Shown here: positions 47,405 to 56,522 of the stretch, piece by piece
Layout: each line of letters starts with the position of its first letter
Numbering within the stretch: the stretch's first letter is position 1
Assembly: GCF_030503595.1 (NCBI RefSeq)
Contig: NZ_CP129966.1
Span: forward strand, 1,488,001-1,552,000
From: Corynebacterium sp. P4-C1
GTDB lineage: Bacteria > Actinomycetota > Actinomycetes > Mycobacteriales > Mycobacteriaceae
Direction of reading: 5' to 3'
Length of the DNA: 64,000 bases
Notes under the pieces: model-generated
What the model was told of the DNA's origin: nothing
What the model saw: the letters and a program-made list of their open reading frames with translations, nothing else
Database searches by the model: none
Made by a program: the position numbers and the translations under genes

Positions 47405-48268
47405 ATGAAGGGCATCATTCTCGCCGGCGGGTCGGGCACTCGGCTGTACCCGATCACCAAGGGCATCTCGAAGCAGCTCATGCCCATCTACGACAAGCCG
47501 ATGATCTACTACCCGCTGTCTACACTGATCAGCGCGGGGATCCGGGAGATCCTGATCATCACCACCCCGGAGGACCAGGACGCGTTCAAACGCCTGCTCG
47601 GCGACGGCTCCTCCTGGGGCCTCATGCTCGACTACGCCGTCCAACCCTCCCCCGACGGCCTCGCCCAGGCCTTCATCATCGGGGAGGACTTCATCGGCGG
47701 GGACTCCGTCGCCCTCGTGCTCGGCGACAACATCTTCGATGGTGCTGAACTGTCCCGCCTCATGGGCGACGCTTACGACCCGGACGGCGGCGCCATCTTC
47801 GCCTACGAAGTCTCCGACCCTGAACGTTACGGTGTGGTCAGCTTCGACGAGCACGGCACCGCAACCGCCATCGAGGAAAAACCTGCCGAACCGAAATCCA
47901 ATTTCGCGGTGGTGGGCCTGTACTTCTACGACAACGACGTGGTCGACATCGCCAAGACCATCACCCCGTCGGAGCGCGGCGAGCTCGAGATCACCAGCGT
48001 CAACGAGACCTACCTGCGCCGCGGCGACCTCAAGGTCCACCGGCTCCACCGCGGCGACGTGTGGTTGGATACCGGCACCATCGACTCCATGAGTGAAGCC
48101 AGCTCGTACGTCGAAGTGATCCAGAAGCGCACCGGCACCGTCATCGGCTCACCCGAAGTCGCCGCCTACCGCCAAGGCTTCATCGACGCCGCCGCCCTGG
48201 AAGACCTCGCCGAGCCGATGTTCAAATCCGGCTACGGCCACTACCTCATCGACGCAGCACGGGAGTGA
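47405..48268 (+). CDS. rmlA: Glucose-1-phosphate thymidylyltransferase
   Basis: A 287-residue nucleotidyltransferase that makes dTDP-glucose from glucose-1-phosphate and dTTP. Signature [20 protein letters not shown] at the N-terminus, VLGDNIFDG, and [23 protein letters not shown] 7 nt after TAGAAT, so the third rml gene also has its own leaderless start. The stop overlaps the next gene by 4 bp. Confidence 0.96.
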   Translation: MKGIILAGGSGTRLYPITKGISKQLMPIYDKPMIYYPLSTLISAGIREILIITTPEDQDAFKRLLGDGSSWGLMLDYAVQPSPDGLAQAFIIGEDFIGGDSVALVLGDNIFDGAELSRLMGDAYDPDGGAIFAYEVSDPERYGVVSFDEHGTATAIEEKPAEPKSNFAVVGLYFYDNDVVDIAKTITPSERGELEITSVNETYLRRGDLKVHRLHRGDVWLDTGTIDSMSEASSYVEVIQKRTGTVIGSPEVAAYRQGFIDAAALEDLAEPMFKSGYGHYLIDAARE

Positions 48269-49107
48269 ACGTGAACAACCAACCCGAGCACAACGACCGG
48301 AGTGAGCTCCGCTCCGGTGCCGTCACCGTCCTCATGTCGGTCTACCGCAACACCACGGCCGAGGAGCTCGCCCACGCCCTGGACAGCATTGCCGCCCAGA
48401 CACGCCCGCCGGAGAGGGTGCTGGTGGTGAAGGACGGGCCGGTGGAAGGGGACGTCGATAAGCTGCTGTCGTCCGTGGACACCGTGACGCTGCCCGACAA
48501 CCGCGGACTCGGCATCGCGCTGCGCGCGGGACTGGCGGACGTGGACACGGAATACGTCGCCCGGCTCGACTCGGACGACGCCGCCTTCCCCGAGAGGCTG
48601 GAAAAGCAACTGGCCTTCATGGCCGCGCACCCCGAGATCTCCGTGCTCGGAACCGCCATGCAGGAATTCGACGGCGACTCCTTCGGCGGCGTGCGCCGCC
48701 TCCCCGAAAACAACGACGCGATCGCGCGGTACGTGAAAATCAACTCGCCCATGAACCACCCGTCGGTGCTCATGCGCGTCGCCGACATCCGCGACGTCGG
48801 GGGCTACCGCCCCATGCACAACATGGAGGACTACGACCTGTGGGCGCGCCTCATCGCCGGCGGCAAGAAACTCCACAACCTACCTGAACCCCTCACCTAC
48901 TTCCGCGTGAACGACGCCCAGCTCAAACGCCGCACCACCCCCGAAACGCGGCGCGCCGAACGCGAAATGCAACGCGCGCTCATCAGCTATGGGCTCATCT
49001 CGCAGCCGCGCGCCGCCGCGAACTACCTCGCCCGCAACCTCTACCGCGCCCTCCCCTTGAGCGCGATGCGGCGCGTTTACTCCCGCTTATTCCACCGCGG
49101 GGACTAG
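48265..49107 (+). CDS. Family 2 glycosyltransferase
   Basis: A 280-residue GT-A fold enzyme. [15 protein letters not shown] at the N-terminus, the DxD-type [18 protein letters not shown], and [20 protein letters not shown] / [10 protein letters not shown]. The GTG start overlaps the rmlA stop (GTGA), so it is coupled to dTDP-sugar synthesis. It might be a rhamnosyltransferase, but the acceptor cannot be deduced. Confidence 0.85.
   Translation: MNVNNQPEHNDRSELRSGAVTVLMSVYRNTTAEELAHALDSIAAQTRPPERVLVVKDGPVEGDVDKLLSSVDTVTLPDNRGLGIALRAGLADVDTEYVARLDSDDAAFPERLEKQLAFMAAHPEISVLGTAMQEFDGDSFGGVRRLPENNDAIARYVKINSPMNHPSVLMRVADIRDVGGYRPMHNMEDYDLWARLIAGGKKLHNLPEPLTYFRVNDAQLKRRTTPETRRAEREMQRALISYGLISQPRAAANYLARNLYRALPLSAMRRVYSRLFHRGD
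48453..48463 (+). repeat. 11-mer CGTCGATAAGC, copy 12
   Basis: In the first glycosyltransferase; Asp-Val-Asp-Lys-Leu. Confidence 0.85.
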
Positions 49108-49110
49108 AGT
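49105..49110 (+). promoter_or_regulatory. -10 box TAGAGT, second glycosyltransferase
   Basis: 7 nt before the ATG; its TAG is the stop codon of the first glycosyltransferase. Confidence 0.6.
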
Positions 49111-49117
49111 TCCGTTC

Positions 49118-49819
49118 ATGACCCAGCAGCGCCCCTTCGACGACACATGGCTCGTCGTACCCTGCTACAACGAAGGACCCGTCATCGGGGATGTGCTGCG
49201 GAACGCCCTGCAGACCTTCCCCAATATCGTCGCCGTCAACGACGGCTCCGCCGACAACTCCGCCGCCGACATCCACGCCGCTGGCGCGCACCTGGTCAAC
49301 CACCCAGTCAACCTCGGCCAGGGCGCGGCGATCCAGACAGGTGTCGAGTACGCGCGGGCGCAGCCGGGAGCGAAATACTTCGTCACCTTCGACGCCGACG
49401 GGCAGCACCAGGTGCACGACGTCGTGCGCATGGTGGAGAGGCTCAGGACGGAACCGGTGGACATCATCGTCGGCACGCGTTTCGCCGACGGCTCCGGCAC
49501 CGACAACGTCCCCTGGATCAAGCGCATCGTGCTCAAAACCGTCGTGTTCCTGTCCCCGCGCAACCGCAAGCTCGGGCTCACCGACGCCCACAACGGTCTC
49601 CGCGCCTTCAACTCCAAAGTGGCATCCGAGATGAATATCCGCATGAACGGCATGTCCCACGCCTCCGAGATCGTCACCATGATGGACAAACAGAACTGGC
49701 GCGTCGCCGAGGAACCCGTGGACATCCTCTACACCGACTACTCCATGTCCAAGGGGCAGTCGCTGGTCAACGGCGTGAATATTCTCGCCGACGGACTCGT
49801 CGCCAGGAGGCTCCCATGA
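49118..49819 (+). CDS. Family 2 glycosyltransferase, DPM1/polyprenyl-phosphate type
   Basis: A 233-residue cytosolic-face glycosyltransferase: VVPCYNEGPVIGDVL, the acidic NDGSADNS, TFDADGQHQ, and GTRFADGSGTDNVPW. The TDAHNGLRAFN motif is typical of dolichyl/polyprenyl-phosphate sugar transferases. The following DUF2304 gene overlaps by ATGA; such pairs are common, suggesting that the membrane protein accompanies the transferase. ATG 7 nt after TAGAGT made from the previous stop. Confidence 0.87.
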   Translation: MTQQRPFDDTWLVVPCYNEGPVIGDVLRNALQTFPNIVAVNDGSADNSAADIHAAGAHLVNHPVNLGQGAAIQTGVEYARAQPGAKYFVTFDADGQHQVHDVVRMVERLRTEPVDIIVGTRFADGSGTDNVPWIKRIVLKTVVFLSPRNRKLGLTDAHNGLRAFNSKVASEMNIRMNGMSHASEIVTMMDKQNWRVAEEPVDILYTDYSMSKGQSLVNGVNILADGLVARRLP

Positions 49820-50256
49820 TCCAGATTCTCTTGCTGATCGCCGCGACAGTATTAGTCCTGTACTTCTTCACCAACCGCAAAAAGGCCAACGTGAAGGCGT
49901 GGGTGAAACTCGGCTTCCTCGTCCTGGTGATCGCCGCGGTGTGGGCGATTCTGCGACCCGACGACCTGACCATCCTGGCGCAATGGCTCGGAGTCGACCG
50001 CGGCACCGACCTGATGCTGTACACGCTGATCATCGCGTTCTTCTTCACCACGATGTCCACGTGGGTGCGATTCCGCGAGCAGGAGCTCCGCTACGCGCGC
50101 CTCGCCCGGGCGGTAGCCCTGCAGAACGCGGTGCCGCCGGCCGCCCCGGCACCGCTTCCGGGGGCACAGGGTGCGCAAGGTGCTCAAGGCCCCCAAGGCA
50201 CCCAAGACACCCAGGGTACCCTGGATGCGCGTTCGCAGGGGCCGCAGCAAAATTAA
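49816..50256 (+). CDS. DUF2304 membrane protein with collagen-like tail
   Basis: A 146-residue protein with three membrane helices (IQILLLIAATVLVLYFF; WVKLGFLVLVIAAVWAIL; LMLYTLIIAFFFTTMSTWV), then a cytosolic tail with RFREQELRYARLARAVAL and a GAQGAQGAQGPQGTQ repeat near the end. The ATG overlaps the glycosyltransferase stop by 4 bp, with AGGAGG upstream. DUF2304 proteins accompany GT2 enzymes; the role is probably to anchor or assist it. Confidence 0.85.
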   Translation: MIQILLLIAATVLVLYFFTNRKKANVKAWVKLGFLVLVIAAVWAILRPDDLTILAQWLGVDRGTDLMLYTLIIAFFFTTMSTWVRFREQELRYARLARAVALQNAVPPAAPAPLPGAQGAQGAQGPQGTQDTQGTLDARSQGPQQN

Positions 50257-50269
50257 CGCAACAGCCGAC

Positions 50270-50275
50270 TAAGCT
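50270..50275 (+). promoter_or_regulatory. -10 box TAAGCT, DsbA-like gene
   Basis: 8 nt before the ATG. Confidence 0.5.
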
Positions 50276-50283
50276 TGGTGCCC

Positions 50284-51159
50284 ATGAGCACGAACTCGAG
50301 CGAGGACAACAAGAACAGCCGCGGCGGGTCGAAGGTGCCCCCTGTGATGTGGGCTTTCACCGCCGTTCTGGCACTGGGCACCGGTGTGGGCGGCTACATC
50401 ATCGGCGACCACCAGGGCCACGAGCGTGCCACGAACGAGATCGCCTCCGGACAGCACTTAGCCGATGACGCGTCCGCGCCAGTCACCGAGATCCCGGAGG
50501 ATGCCAAGCCGGGCACCGAATTCACCGAGGCACAGGCCAACGAAGAAGCCGCCATGATTCACGGCCCGGGCGCGGAGGTCACCTCGCGCAAGGATATTTC
50601 CAATTCTGCCCGCCGCGACCCGAACGACCCGTTCGCAGTCGGCGCTGTGGACGCCCCGGTGGTCATCGCCGAGTTCACGGACTGGGACTGCCCTTTCTGC
50701 ATCCGCCACACGGTCCAGACGGAGCCGGAACTGATGAAGGAGTACGTCGATAAGGGCTACGTGCGCATCGAGTGGAACGACATGCCGATCAACGGCGACT
50801 CGGCGGAAGCTGCCGCACGGGCCGGCCGTGCGGCCGCCGAACAGGGCAAATTCGCAGAGTACAAGGAGGCGTACTTCGCCGAAGCGGGCAAGGTGGACGG
50901 CCACCCGGGCTACGACATCGAGGACTTCGTGGGCTTCGCCGAAGCGGCGGGTGTGCCGGACATCGAGAAATTCCGCGCCGACGCCACCAGCGACAAATAC
51001 GACAAGGCGCTCGACGAAGCCCTCGACTACGCGCAGGGCCTGGGCATCACGGGGACACCGGGCTTCATCGTCAACAACGAGTTCATCGGCGGCGCGCTGC
51101 CGATCGAGGACTTCCGCAAGGTCATCAACAGCGAGCTGAAGAAGACGGTCCAGAGCTAG
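50284..51159 (+). CDS. Membrane-anchored DsbA-family thiol oxidoreductase
   Basis: A 291-residue protein: one N-terminal helix (about 23-42, PVMWAFTAVLALGTGVGGYI), a charged linker, then a DsbA-like thioredoxin domain with active site WDCPFC and the cis-proline motif GITGTPGFIVNN. It probably forms disulfides in exported proteins, comparable to MdbA-type enzymes of actinobacteria. ATG 8 nt after TAAGCT. The nearby secreted protease and DyP are possible clients. Confidence 0.88.
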   Translation: MSTNSSEDNKNSRGGSKVPPVMWAFTAVLALGTGVGGYIIGDHQGHERATNEIASGQHLADDASAPVTEIPEDAKPGTEFTEAQANEEAAMIHGPGAEVTSRKDISNSARRDPNDPFAVGAVDAPVVIAEFTDWDCPFCIRHTVQTEPELMKEYVDKGYVRIEWNDMPINGDSAEAAARAGRAAAEQGKFAEYKEAYFAEAGKVDGHPGYDIEDFVGFAEAAGVPDIEKFRADATSDKYDKALDEALDYAQGLGITGTPGFIVNNEFIGGALPIEDFRKVINSELKKTVQS

Positions 51160-51181
51160 GAACTGCGGCTAGTATCGGCGC

Positions 51182-51802
51182 CTAGTAGCCGCGCCGGATC
51201 CACTCCTCGAGGTGGGGCGCCTCCGCACCGACGGTGGTGCTGTCGCCGTGGCCGGTGCGCACTCGGGTCTCGGGCGGCAGGTCGAGAACCGACTTCTGCA
51301 GTGATTCGATGATGGTGTCGAAGGAGGAGAAGCTCCGTCCAGTCGCACCGGGGCCGCCTTGGAACAGGGTGTCGCCGGAGAAGAGTTCACCGGCTTCCTC
51401 GGCGTAGAGCACCACGGAGCCCGGCGAGTGGCCGGGGGTGGACAGAACTTTGAGTTCGGTGCCGGCGATGGTGAAGATCTGGCCGTCGGAAAGCGGCTCG
51501 AAAGGTTCTTGCGGGTTCGCCTCGCCCCAGAGCATGTCGTCGCCGGGGTGGAGGTAGACGGGGGCGTCGACAAGCTTGCTCAAAAGCGGCGCGGCGTCGA
51601 CATGGTCGTTGTGGCCGTGGGTGGCGACGATGCCTGTGACCTTCCGGTCCCCTACGGCTTTCGCGATTGCTTCGGCGTCGTGCGCGGCGTCGATGATGAG
51701 GACCTCGGAGTCGTCGCCGACGATCCAGACGTTGTTGTCCACTTCCCATTCGCCGCCGTCGAGCTTGAACAGGCCGGAGGTGACTACGTTCTCGATCTTC
51801 AT
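51182..51802 (-). CDS. Metallo-beta-lactamase fold hydrolase (glyoxalase II-like)
   Basis: A 206-residue zinc hydrolase with the HxHxDH motif in ATHGHNDHVDAAP, then HSPGSVVLYAEE, SGDTLFQGGPGATGR and HGDST. It directly follows the mycothiol-dependent formaldehyde dehydrogenase gene, as in C. glutamicum. It may split the S-formylmycothiol thioester, but that is inferred from position. Confidence 0.88.
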   Translation of the reverse strand: MKIENVVTSGLFKLDGGEWEVDNNVWIVGDDSEVLIIDAAHDAEAIAKAVGDRKVTGIVATHGHNDHVDAAPLLSKLVDAPVYLHPGDDMLWGEANPQEPFEPLSDGQIFTIAGTELKVLSTPGHSPGSVVLYAEEAGELFSGDTLFQGGPGATGRSFSSFDTIIESLQKSVLDLPPETRVRTGHGDSTTVGAEAPHLEEWIRRGY

Positions 51803-51810
51803 GGTGCTCC

Positions 51811-52929
51811 TTAGAGTTCGACGACAGAGCGCAGCACGTCGCCCTGCTTCATTTTGGTGAAGGCGGATTCGATGTCGCCGAGGCCGATGCGTTCGGAGAC
51901 GAATTCCCCGAGCGGGAACCTTCCGTCGAGGTGGAGGTCGACGTAGGTGGGGAAGTCGCGTTCGGGCAGGCAGTCGCCGTACCAGGCGGGCTTGATGGAG
52001 CCGCCGCGCGCGTAGAGGTCGATAGCGGGGATGTCCACGTGGTCGGTCTGGTTGGGCACGCCGACCATGACCATGCGCCCGGCGAGGTCGCGGGAGTAGA
52101 ACGCTTGCCGCCAGGTGGGCTGGATGCCGACGGCATCGATGGTGACATCGGGGCCGTAGCCGCCGGTGAGTTCGCGGACGCGGTCGATGACCTCGTCTTC
52201 GCTCATGTCTTTACTGCAGAGCGCGTCGGTGGCACCGAAACGCTCAGTGGCGGCATCGCATTTGCGCTTGTCGACGTCCACCGCCACCACCTTCCGCGCC
52301 CCCGCCAGAGCGGCGCCGGCGACGGCGGCCAAGCCGACTCCCCCGAGGCCGAAGACGGCGACAGTCTCGCCACGCTGGATGTCGCCGGTATTCACCGCGG
52401 CGCCGAGGCCCGCCATGATGCCGCAGCCCAGAAGCCCTGCGGCGGCGGGGTCTTCATCGGGGTTCACCTTGGTGCACTGCTTTTCGTGCACGAGGGTTTT
52501 CTCAGCGAAGGAGCCGATGCCGAGGGCGGGTGTGAGGGGCGTGCCGTCGCCAAGCGTCATGCTCTGCGAGGCGTTGTGGGTGGCAAAGCAGTTCTTCGTG
52601 TCGCCCTTGCGGCACGCGCGGCATTCGCCGCACACCGCACGCCAGTTGAGCACGACGAAATCGCCGGGGGCGACGTGCGTGACGTCTTCTCCGACTGTCT
52701 CGACGGTGCCGGCGGTTTCGTGGCCGAGGAGGAACGGGTACGCGTCCTCGATATCGCCGTCGCGGTACGCCAGGTCCGTGTGGCACACACCGGTGGCCTG
52801 GACCTTCACAACGACATCGTTGGGACCCGGGGCGGGGATCACGATATCCGCGATCTCCACCTCGGCGCCCTTCTCGCGGGCGATGACGCCCTTGACTGTT
52901 TGCTCGGTTTGCTGCTCGCTATTCGTCAT
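51811..52929 (-). CDS. adhE: S-(hydroxymethyl)mycothiol dehydrogenase
   Basis: A 372-residue zinc alcohol dehydrogenase that oxidises the mycothiol-formaldehyde adduct with NAD+. Catalytic zinc residues are in [13 protein letters not shown] and [11 protein letters not shown]. Structural zinc cysteines are in [15 protein letters not shown]. Rossmann motif [15 protein letters not shown]. It is downstream of mycothiol synthesis (mshA at 16060) in metabolic terms. Only 8 bp separate it from the MBL hydrolase. Confidence 0.92.
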   Translation of the reverse strand: MTNSEQQTEQTVKGVIAREKGAEVEIADIVIPAPGPNDVVVKVQATGVCHTDLAYRDGDIEDAYPFLLGHETAGTVETVGEDVTHVAPGDFVVLNWRAVCGECRACRKGDTKNCFATHNASQSMTLGDGTPLTPALGIGSFAEKTLVHEKQCTKVNPDEDPAAAGLLGCGIMAGLGAAVNTGDIQRGETVAVFGLGGVGLAAVAGAALAGARKVVAVDVDKRKCDAATERFGATDALCSKDMSEDEVIDRVRELTGGYGPDVTIDAVGIQPTWRQAFYSRDLAGRMVMVGVPNQTDHVDIPAIDLYARGGSIKPAWYGDCLPERDFPTYVDLHLDGRFPLGEFVSERIGLGDIESAFTKMKQGDVLRSVVEL

Positions 52930-52954
52930 GCCTCCGAGCGTAGGGAAATCTGCG

Positions 52955-53800
52955 CTAGGACGCTGCGAGGAGGCCTGCCAGGCGGGCGTGGCCGCGCTGC
53001 GTCACGTGGATCGGCATGTTGCCGGGGCCAGCGTAGAAGTCGATGAGACCGGCGAATTCGCGGTCCTCGTCGCGCGCGCACATGCCGTTGTTGCGGGTGC
53101 CCGGCTTGAAGTCGACGAACTGGGTGCCGGTGGCTTTCGCGAGGTCCACGTTCATCCACTGCGCGAGATCCTCCCAGTAGCGCACCTCCGGGATCGGGGT
53201 GGCATCGTACATGTTCGGGCCGACGTGGAAGAGGCAGACGCGGTCGCCGCCGGTGATCGTCGGGTAGCCGACGATCTGGATGCGCGCGTTCGGCGCAGCG
53301 CGGCGGATCTTGTCCACCTGCGGGCGCATGAAGTTGACGTAGTCGCGGCGGATCTTCTTCGGGTCTTCGCCGCGGTGATTGTAGGTGTCGTTGAAGCCGA
53401 CCTGCAGGACGACGCGCTTGGTGTTTCTGTCGAGGCCGCGCTCGCGCACAGCGCGGTCGATCTGGGTGACCACGTTCGGGCCGCGGGAGATGGTCACAGC
53501 ACCCGGGCAGGAGAAGTCGCGGGGCTGGAGACCGAGGCGGCGGGCGGCCTGCTTGCCGAAGTTGTTGCCGCTCGTGGGGCACCAGCGTGCCGGGTCGGAC
53601 TTACCGTTCGGGTGCGTGCCGACGCGGGCGCTGAGGTATTCGAGCGACGGGGCGTCGGCGACGACGGAATCGCCGAAGATAACCATGTTGCCGTTGTCGG
53701 CGTGAGCATTCGGGGTGGCCGGCCCGGCGACGATTCCGACGCCCATCAAGGCGGCGACAACGAAGGCGGTGACGCGGCGGCGGGTGTGGGTGAGCATCAT
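52955..53800 (-). CDS. Secreted SGNH/GDSL hydrolase
   Basis: A 281-residue exported lipase/esterase-like protein. Signal peptide [20 protein letters not shown], cleaved near AHA. Nucleophile Ser in [11 protein letters not shown], Asn in [11 protein letters not shown], and a C-terminal His in [13 protein letters not shown]. Cysteines in SCPGA, WCPTSG, CLFH and MCARD could form disulfides. Two adjacent ATGs are possible starts; the longer frame has no signal peptide at its N-terminus and is rejected. Confidence 0.86.
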   Translation of the reverse strand: MMLTHTRRRVTAFVVAALMGVGIVAGPATPNAHADNGNMVIFGDSVVADAPSLEYLSARVGTHPNGKSDPARWCPTSGNNFGKQAARRLGLQPRDFSCPGAVTISRGPNVVTQIDRAVRERGLDRNTKRVVLQVGFNDTYNHRGEDPKKIRRDYVNFMRPQVDKIRRAAPNARIQIVGYPTITGGDRVCLFHVGPNMYDATPIPEVRYWEDLAQWMNVDLAKATGTQFVDFKPGTRNNGMCARDEDREFAGLIDFYAGPGNMPIHVTQRGHARLAGLLAAS

Positions 53801-53893
53801 CCATCTACTTTCTGCTGGTCGGTGTGGTTGACGGGAGGTGTTTTTCACAGGCGGCGCAAATGGCCTCACAGTTAAGTGGTCGGATTTTCCGAA

Positions 53894-53906
53894 GTGTATG
53901 TTACAC
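53894..53906. promoter_or_regulatory. Candidate operator GTGTA-N3-TACAC
   Basis: A perfect 5-bp inverted repeat with 3-bp spacer in the AT-rich divergent region (53801-54091) between the SGNH hydrolase and the acyl-CoA synthetase. The rest of the region holds no gene. Confidence 0.35.
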
Positions 53907-54091
53907 AACCAATTACCACACAGGCCGCAATAACCTCATTGTTAACTCTGTTCACTAGTTTTTGGGTTGGGTCTAACAAAATATCCCTGTCAAAACGATA
54001 ACAGTGTGATACCCCTAGCACCAGGAATTGAGCGGAGCACGTTTTCCGCGGCCGCCGCCCGACCCCGACAGCGAAGGACACACACGCAACC

Positions 54092-55753
54092 ATGGCGAAT
54101 CAAAGCAGCTACTCCCCCATCCAGCGCGTGGGCGCCTTCGCAGAGCTGGCGTCGCTGATCGTGCAGCGCCGCATCGTCAGCTTCGAGGGTGGCCCGGGCG
54201 TTTTCCTCCGTGGCTTCGGCGATCTGCCGCGCTGGGGCATCACCGCCGCCCGCGAGGTCGAGCAAGGCGCACGCTGCTGCCCGGAACGCACCGCGCTTAT
54301 CGACGACTCTGGCCTCCTCACCTACCAGCAACTCCGCGACACCTCCCGCAAGCTGGCCCGGTGGCTGCTCAAGCACAAGCGCGACGCTAGCCTGCGTGAG
54401 CTGCGCATCGGCATCATGGCGCGCAACGGCCGCCACTTCGTCATTCCTTTCGCAGCCAAGAGCTACGCCGGCGGCGCCGCCTTCCTGCTCAACATCGGCT
54501 CCTCCCCGGAACAGCTCGCGGGCTGCATCGAGGAAAACGACATCAACGTCTTGTTCGTCGACGCCGAATTCGCCGACCGCCTCCCGGCCGATCACCCGGC
54601 CATGGACGGTGTGGCTGTGGTGTGGGGGTATGGAGGGGAAAGTGAGGGAAGCGTCGATAAGCTGCTTGCCTCTGATGCTGACCTGCCGACACTTCCGCTC
54701 CTCCCGACTCAAGGCGACATCGTCCTGATGTCCTCGGGCACGACCGGCGTGCCGAAGGGCATTTTGCGCAATGAGCCGAAGATGCCGTTCGTGCTGACCG
54801 GGCTGCTATCCGCCGTGCCGTGGTACGCGAACCAGACGGTGCTGCAATCCGCGTCGATGTTCCACACGTGGGGCTGGGCGACGCTGCTGGTGGGGCTTGG
54901 TTCACGCTCCACGATTGTCACGCAGCGTGAATTCGACCCGGCGACCGCAATGAAGCAGATCCAGGACTTCCGCGTCGACGGGCTCATCTCGTCCCCGATC
55001 TTCTACAAGCAGATGCTCGATCTGCCCGAAAACGAGCAGTGGGACACCTCGACGCTCAAGTGGATCGCCTCGTCCGGCAACGCACTGACCCCCGATGTCG
55101 TCGCGCGCGTCCACGAACGCTTCGGCCCCATCCTGGCGAATATTTACGGCTCCACCGAACTCTCGCTCGCCACCGTGGCCACCGCCGACGATATCGTCGC
55201 GCACCCCACCGCCGCGGGCCGTGTCGTACCCGGCAGCACAATCAAGCTTTACGACGACTCCGGCAACGAAGTCCCCCAAGGCGAACCCGGCCGCATCTTC
55301 CTCAACAACGAGACCGCGCTGAAGGGTTACTCCAACCCCGAGACTCCCCTAGTCATGATCGACGGCCTGATCGAAATGGGCGACCGCGGCTACTTCGACG
55401 AACTCGGGCGCCTCCACGTGCTCGGCCGCAACGACGACATGCTCATCATCGGCGGCGAGAACGTCCACCCCCAGTCCGTCACCGAGACCCTCGAACCGAT
55501 GCCCGGCGTCGCCGATGTCTACGCGGGCGGCGTCGCCGACGAAGACACCTTCAAACGCATCGCCGTCTGGGTCGTCCGCTCCGACGACGCCGCCGGCCGC
55601 TCGCTCACCGCCGATGCTGTTCGCGACTGGATCCGCGACAAACTCGCCCACCACTCCATCCCCCGCGACGTCAATTTCGTCGACTTCCTGCCCCGCAACC
55701 CAACCGGCAAAATCATGCCGCGGTTCCTCCCCGAATCCCGCCGCGGCAACTAG
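54092..55753 (+). CDS. AMP-binding acyl-CoA synthetase
   Basis: A 553-residue adenylate-forming enzyme. P-loop LMSSGTTGVPKGILR, YGSTELSLATV, GDRGYFDELGRLHVLGRNDD and GGENVHPQ, with the C-terminal lysine in NPTGKIMPRF. Fatty-acid chain length cannot be told. It differs from FadD at 18788 and lacks its acidic tail. The thioesterase-like gene follows 108 bp downstream. Two copies of the repeated 11-mer are inside. Confidence 0.9.
   Translation: MANQSSYSPIQRVGAFAELASLIVQRRIVSFEGGPGVFLRGFGDLPRWGITAAREVEQGARCCPERTALIDDSGLLTYQQLRDTSRKLARWLLKHKRDASLRELRIGIMARNGRHFVIPFAAKSYAGGAAFLLNIGSSPEQLAGCIEENDINVLFVDAEFADRLPADHPAMDGVAVVWGYGGESEGSVDKLLASDADLPTLPLLPTQGDIVLMSSGTTGVPKGILRNEPKMPFVLTGLLSAVPWYANQTVLQSASMFHTWGWATLLVGLGSRSTIVTQREFDPATAMKQIQDFRVDGLISSPIFYKQMLDLPENEQWDTSTLKWIASSGNALTPDVVARVHERFGPILANIYGSTELSLATVATADDIVAHPTAAGRVVPGSTIKLYDDSGNEVPQGEPGRIFLNNETALKGYSNPETPLVMIDGLIEMGDRGYFDELGRLHVLGRNDDMLIIGGENVHPQSVTETLEPMPGVADVYAGGVADEDTFKRIAVWVVRSDDAAGRSLTADAVRDWIRDKLAHHSIPRDVNFVDFLPRNPTGKIMPRFLPESRRGN
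54295..54305 (-). repeat. 11-mer CGTCGATAAGC, copy 13
   Basis: In the acyl-CoA synthetase; Ala-Leu-Ile-Asp-Asp with CTT. Confidence 0.85.
54652..54662 (+). repeat. 11-mer CGTCGATAAGC, copy 14
   Basis: In the acyl-CoA synthetase; Ser-Val-Asp-Lys-Leu, in a variable linker. Confidence 0.85.
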
Positions 55754-55861
55754 CCGCAACCAGCTGAGCTGCCCGCGGGTTCGGCGGCGGGGGGCAGCGT
55801 ATAGTTTGGGAAGTTCGTGAACTAGAGCACACTTGCCCCATACGCAAAGGAGCACCCGACA

Positions 55862-56320
55862 GTGGCCCACTTCTCTGCCCGCCAGCTGAAGAATTTCATG
55901 CAGTTCTGGCCCCCGCTTTTCGGCGCCGGCGTGAAAATCAAGGAATTCACCGACGACGGCACCCGCGTCGTGGTCACCCACAAGCCGAACATGCTGACCA
56001 AAAACGCCATGGGCGTCGCCTTCGGCGGCACCATGTCCGCCATGACCGACCCGTTCTTCATGCTCGCCTCCATGCACCGGTTGGGCAAGGACTACAAGAT
56101 CTGGGACACCGCCGGCGAAATCCAATTTGTGAAGCCCGGCCGCGGCACACTCACCGCCGACATGCGCATCCCTAACGAGACCTACGAGCTCATCAAGGAG
56201 AAGACCGCCGGCGGCGAGAAGTACCTCCACTGGTTCGACGTCGACATCGTCGACGAAGAAGGCGACACGGTCGCGCACGTGCGGCGCCAGGTGTACTACC
56301 GCCTGAACCAAAAGAATTAA
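55862..56320 (+). CDS. DUF4442 hotdog-fold thioesterase-like protein
   Basis: A 152-residue protein with the hotdog pattern of DUF4442: VVTHKPNMLTKNAMGVAFGG, then a helix and strands ending HVRRQVYYRL. Probably acts on an acyl-CoA; the neighbouring acyl-CoA synthetase fits. GTG start with AAAGGAG 11 nt upstream and a TATAGT box at 55801. Confidence 0.82.
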   Translation: MAHFSARQLKNFMQFWPPLFGAGVKIKEFTDDGTRVVVTHKPNMLTKNAMGVAFGGTMSAMTDPFFMLASMHRLGKDYKIWDTAGEIQFVKPGRGTLTADMRIPNETYELIKEKTAGGEKYLHWFDVDIVDEEGDTVAHVRRQVYYRLNQKN

Positions 56321-56345
56321 CCCCAGCTCTGGTGAGTTGGGGTTT
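56319..56345. terminator. Bidirectional terminator between the DUF4442 gene and tRNA-Thr
   Basis: AACCCCAGCTC (56319-56329) pairs with GAGTTGGGGTT (56334-56344) with one G:T pair; T-run on plus, A-run on the other side. Confidence 0.7.
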
Positions 56346-56351
56346 CGGTGG

Positions 56352-56424
56352 AGCCGCCTGCGAGAATCGAACTCGCGACCTTCTCATTACGAGTGAGATG
56401 CTCTACCGACTGAGCTAAGGCGGC
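56352..56424 (-). tRNA. tRNA-Thr (CGT)
   Basis: A full 73-nt cloverleaf on minus: acceptor GCCGCCT/AGGCGGC, D-arm GCTC-AGTCGGTA-GAGC, anticodon loop CTCGTAA with anticodon CGT, T-loop TTCGATT, discriminator T. CCA is not encoded. It reads ACG codons. Confidence 0.95.
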
Positions 56425-56522
56425 CGGACCAGCGCACATCTTAGGACGCGTCTAGTTCCGAGGGGATAGCTTAATCGACGAGCGCGCCGCAGCAAAAACC
56501 GCGGATAGGAATACTGTTACGG

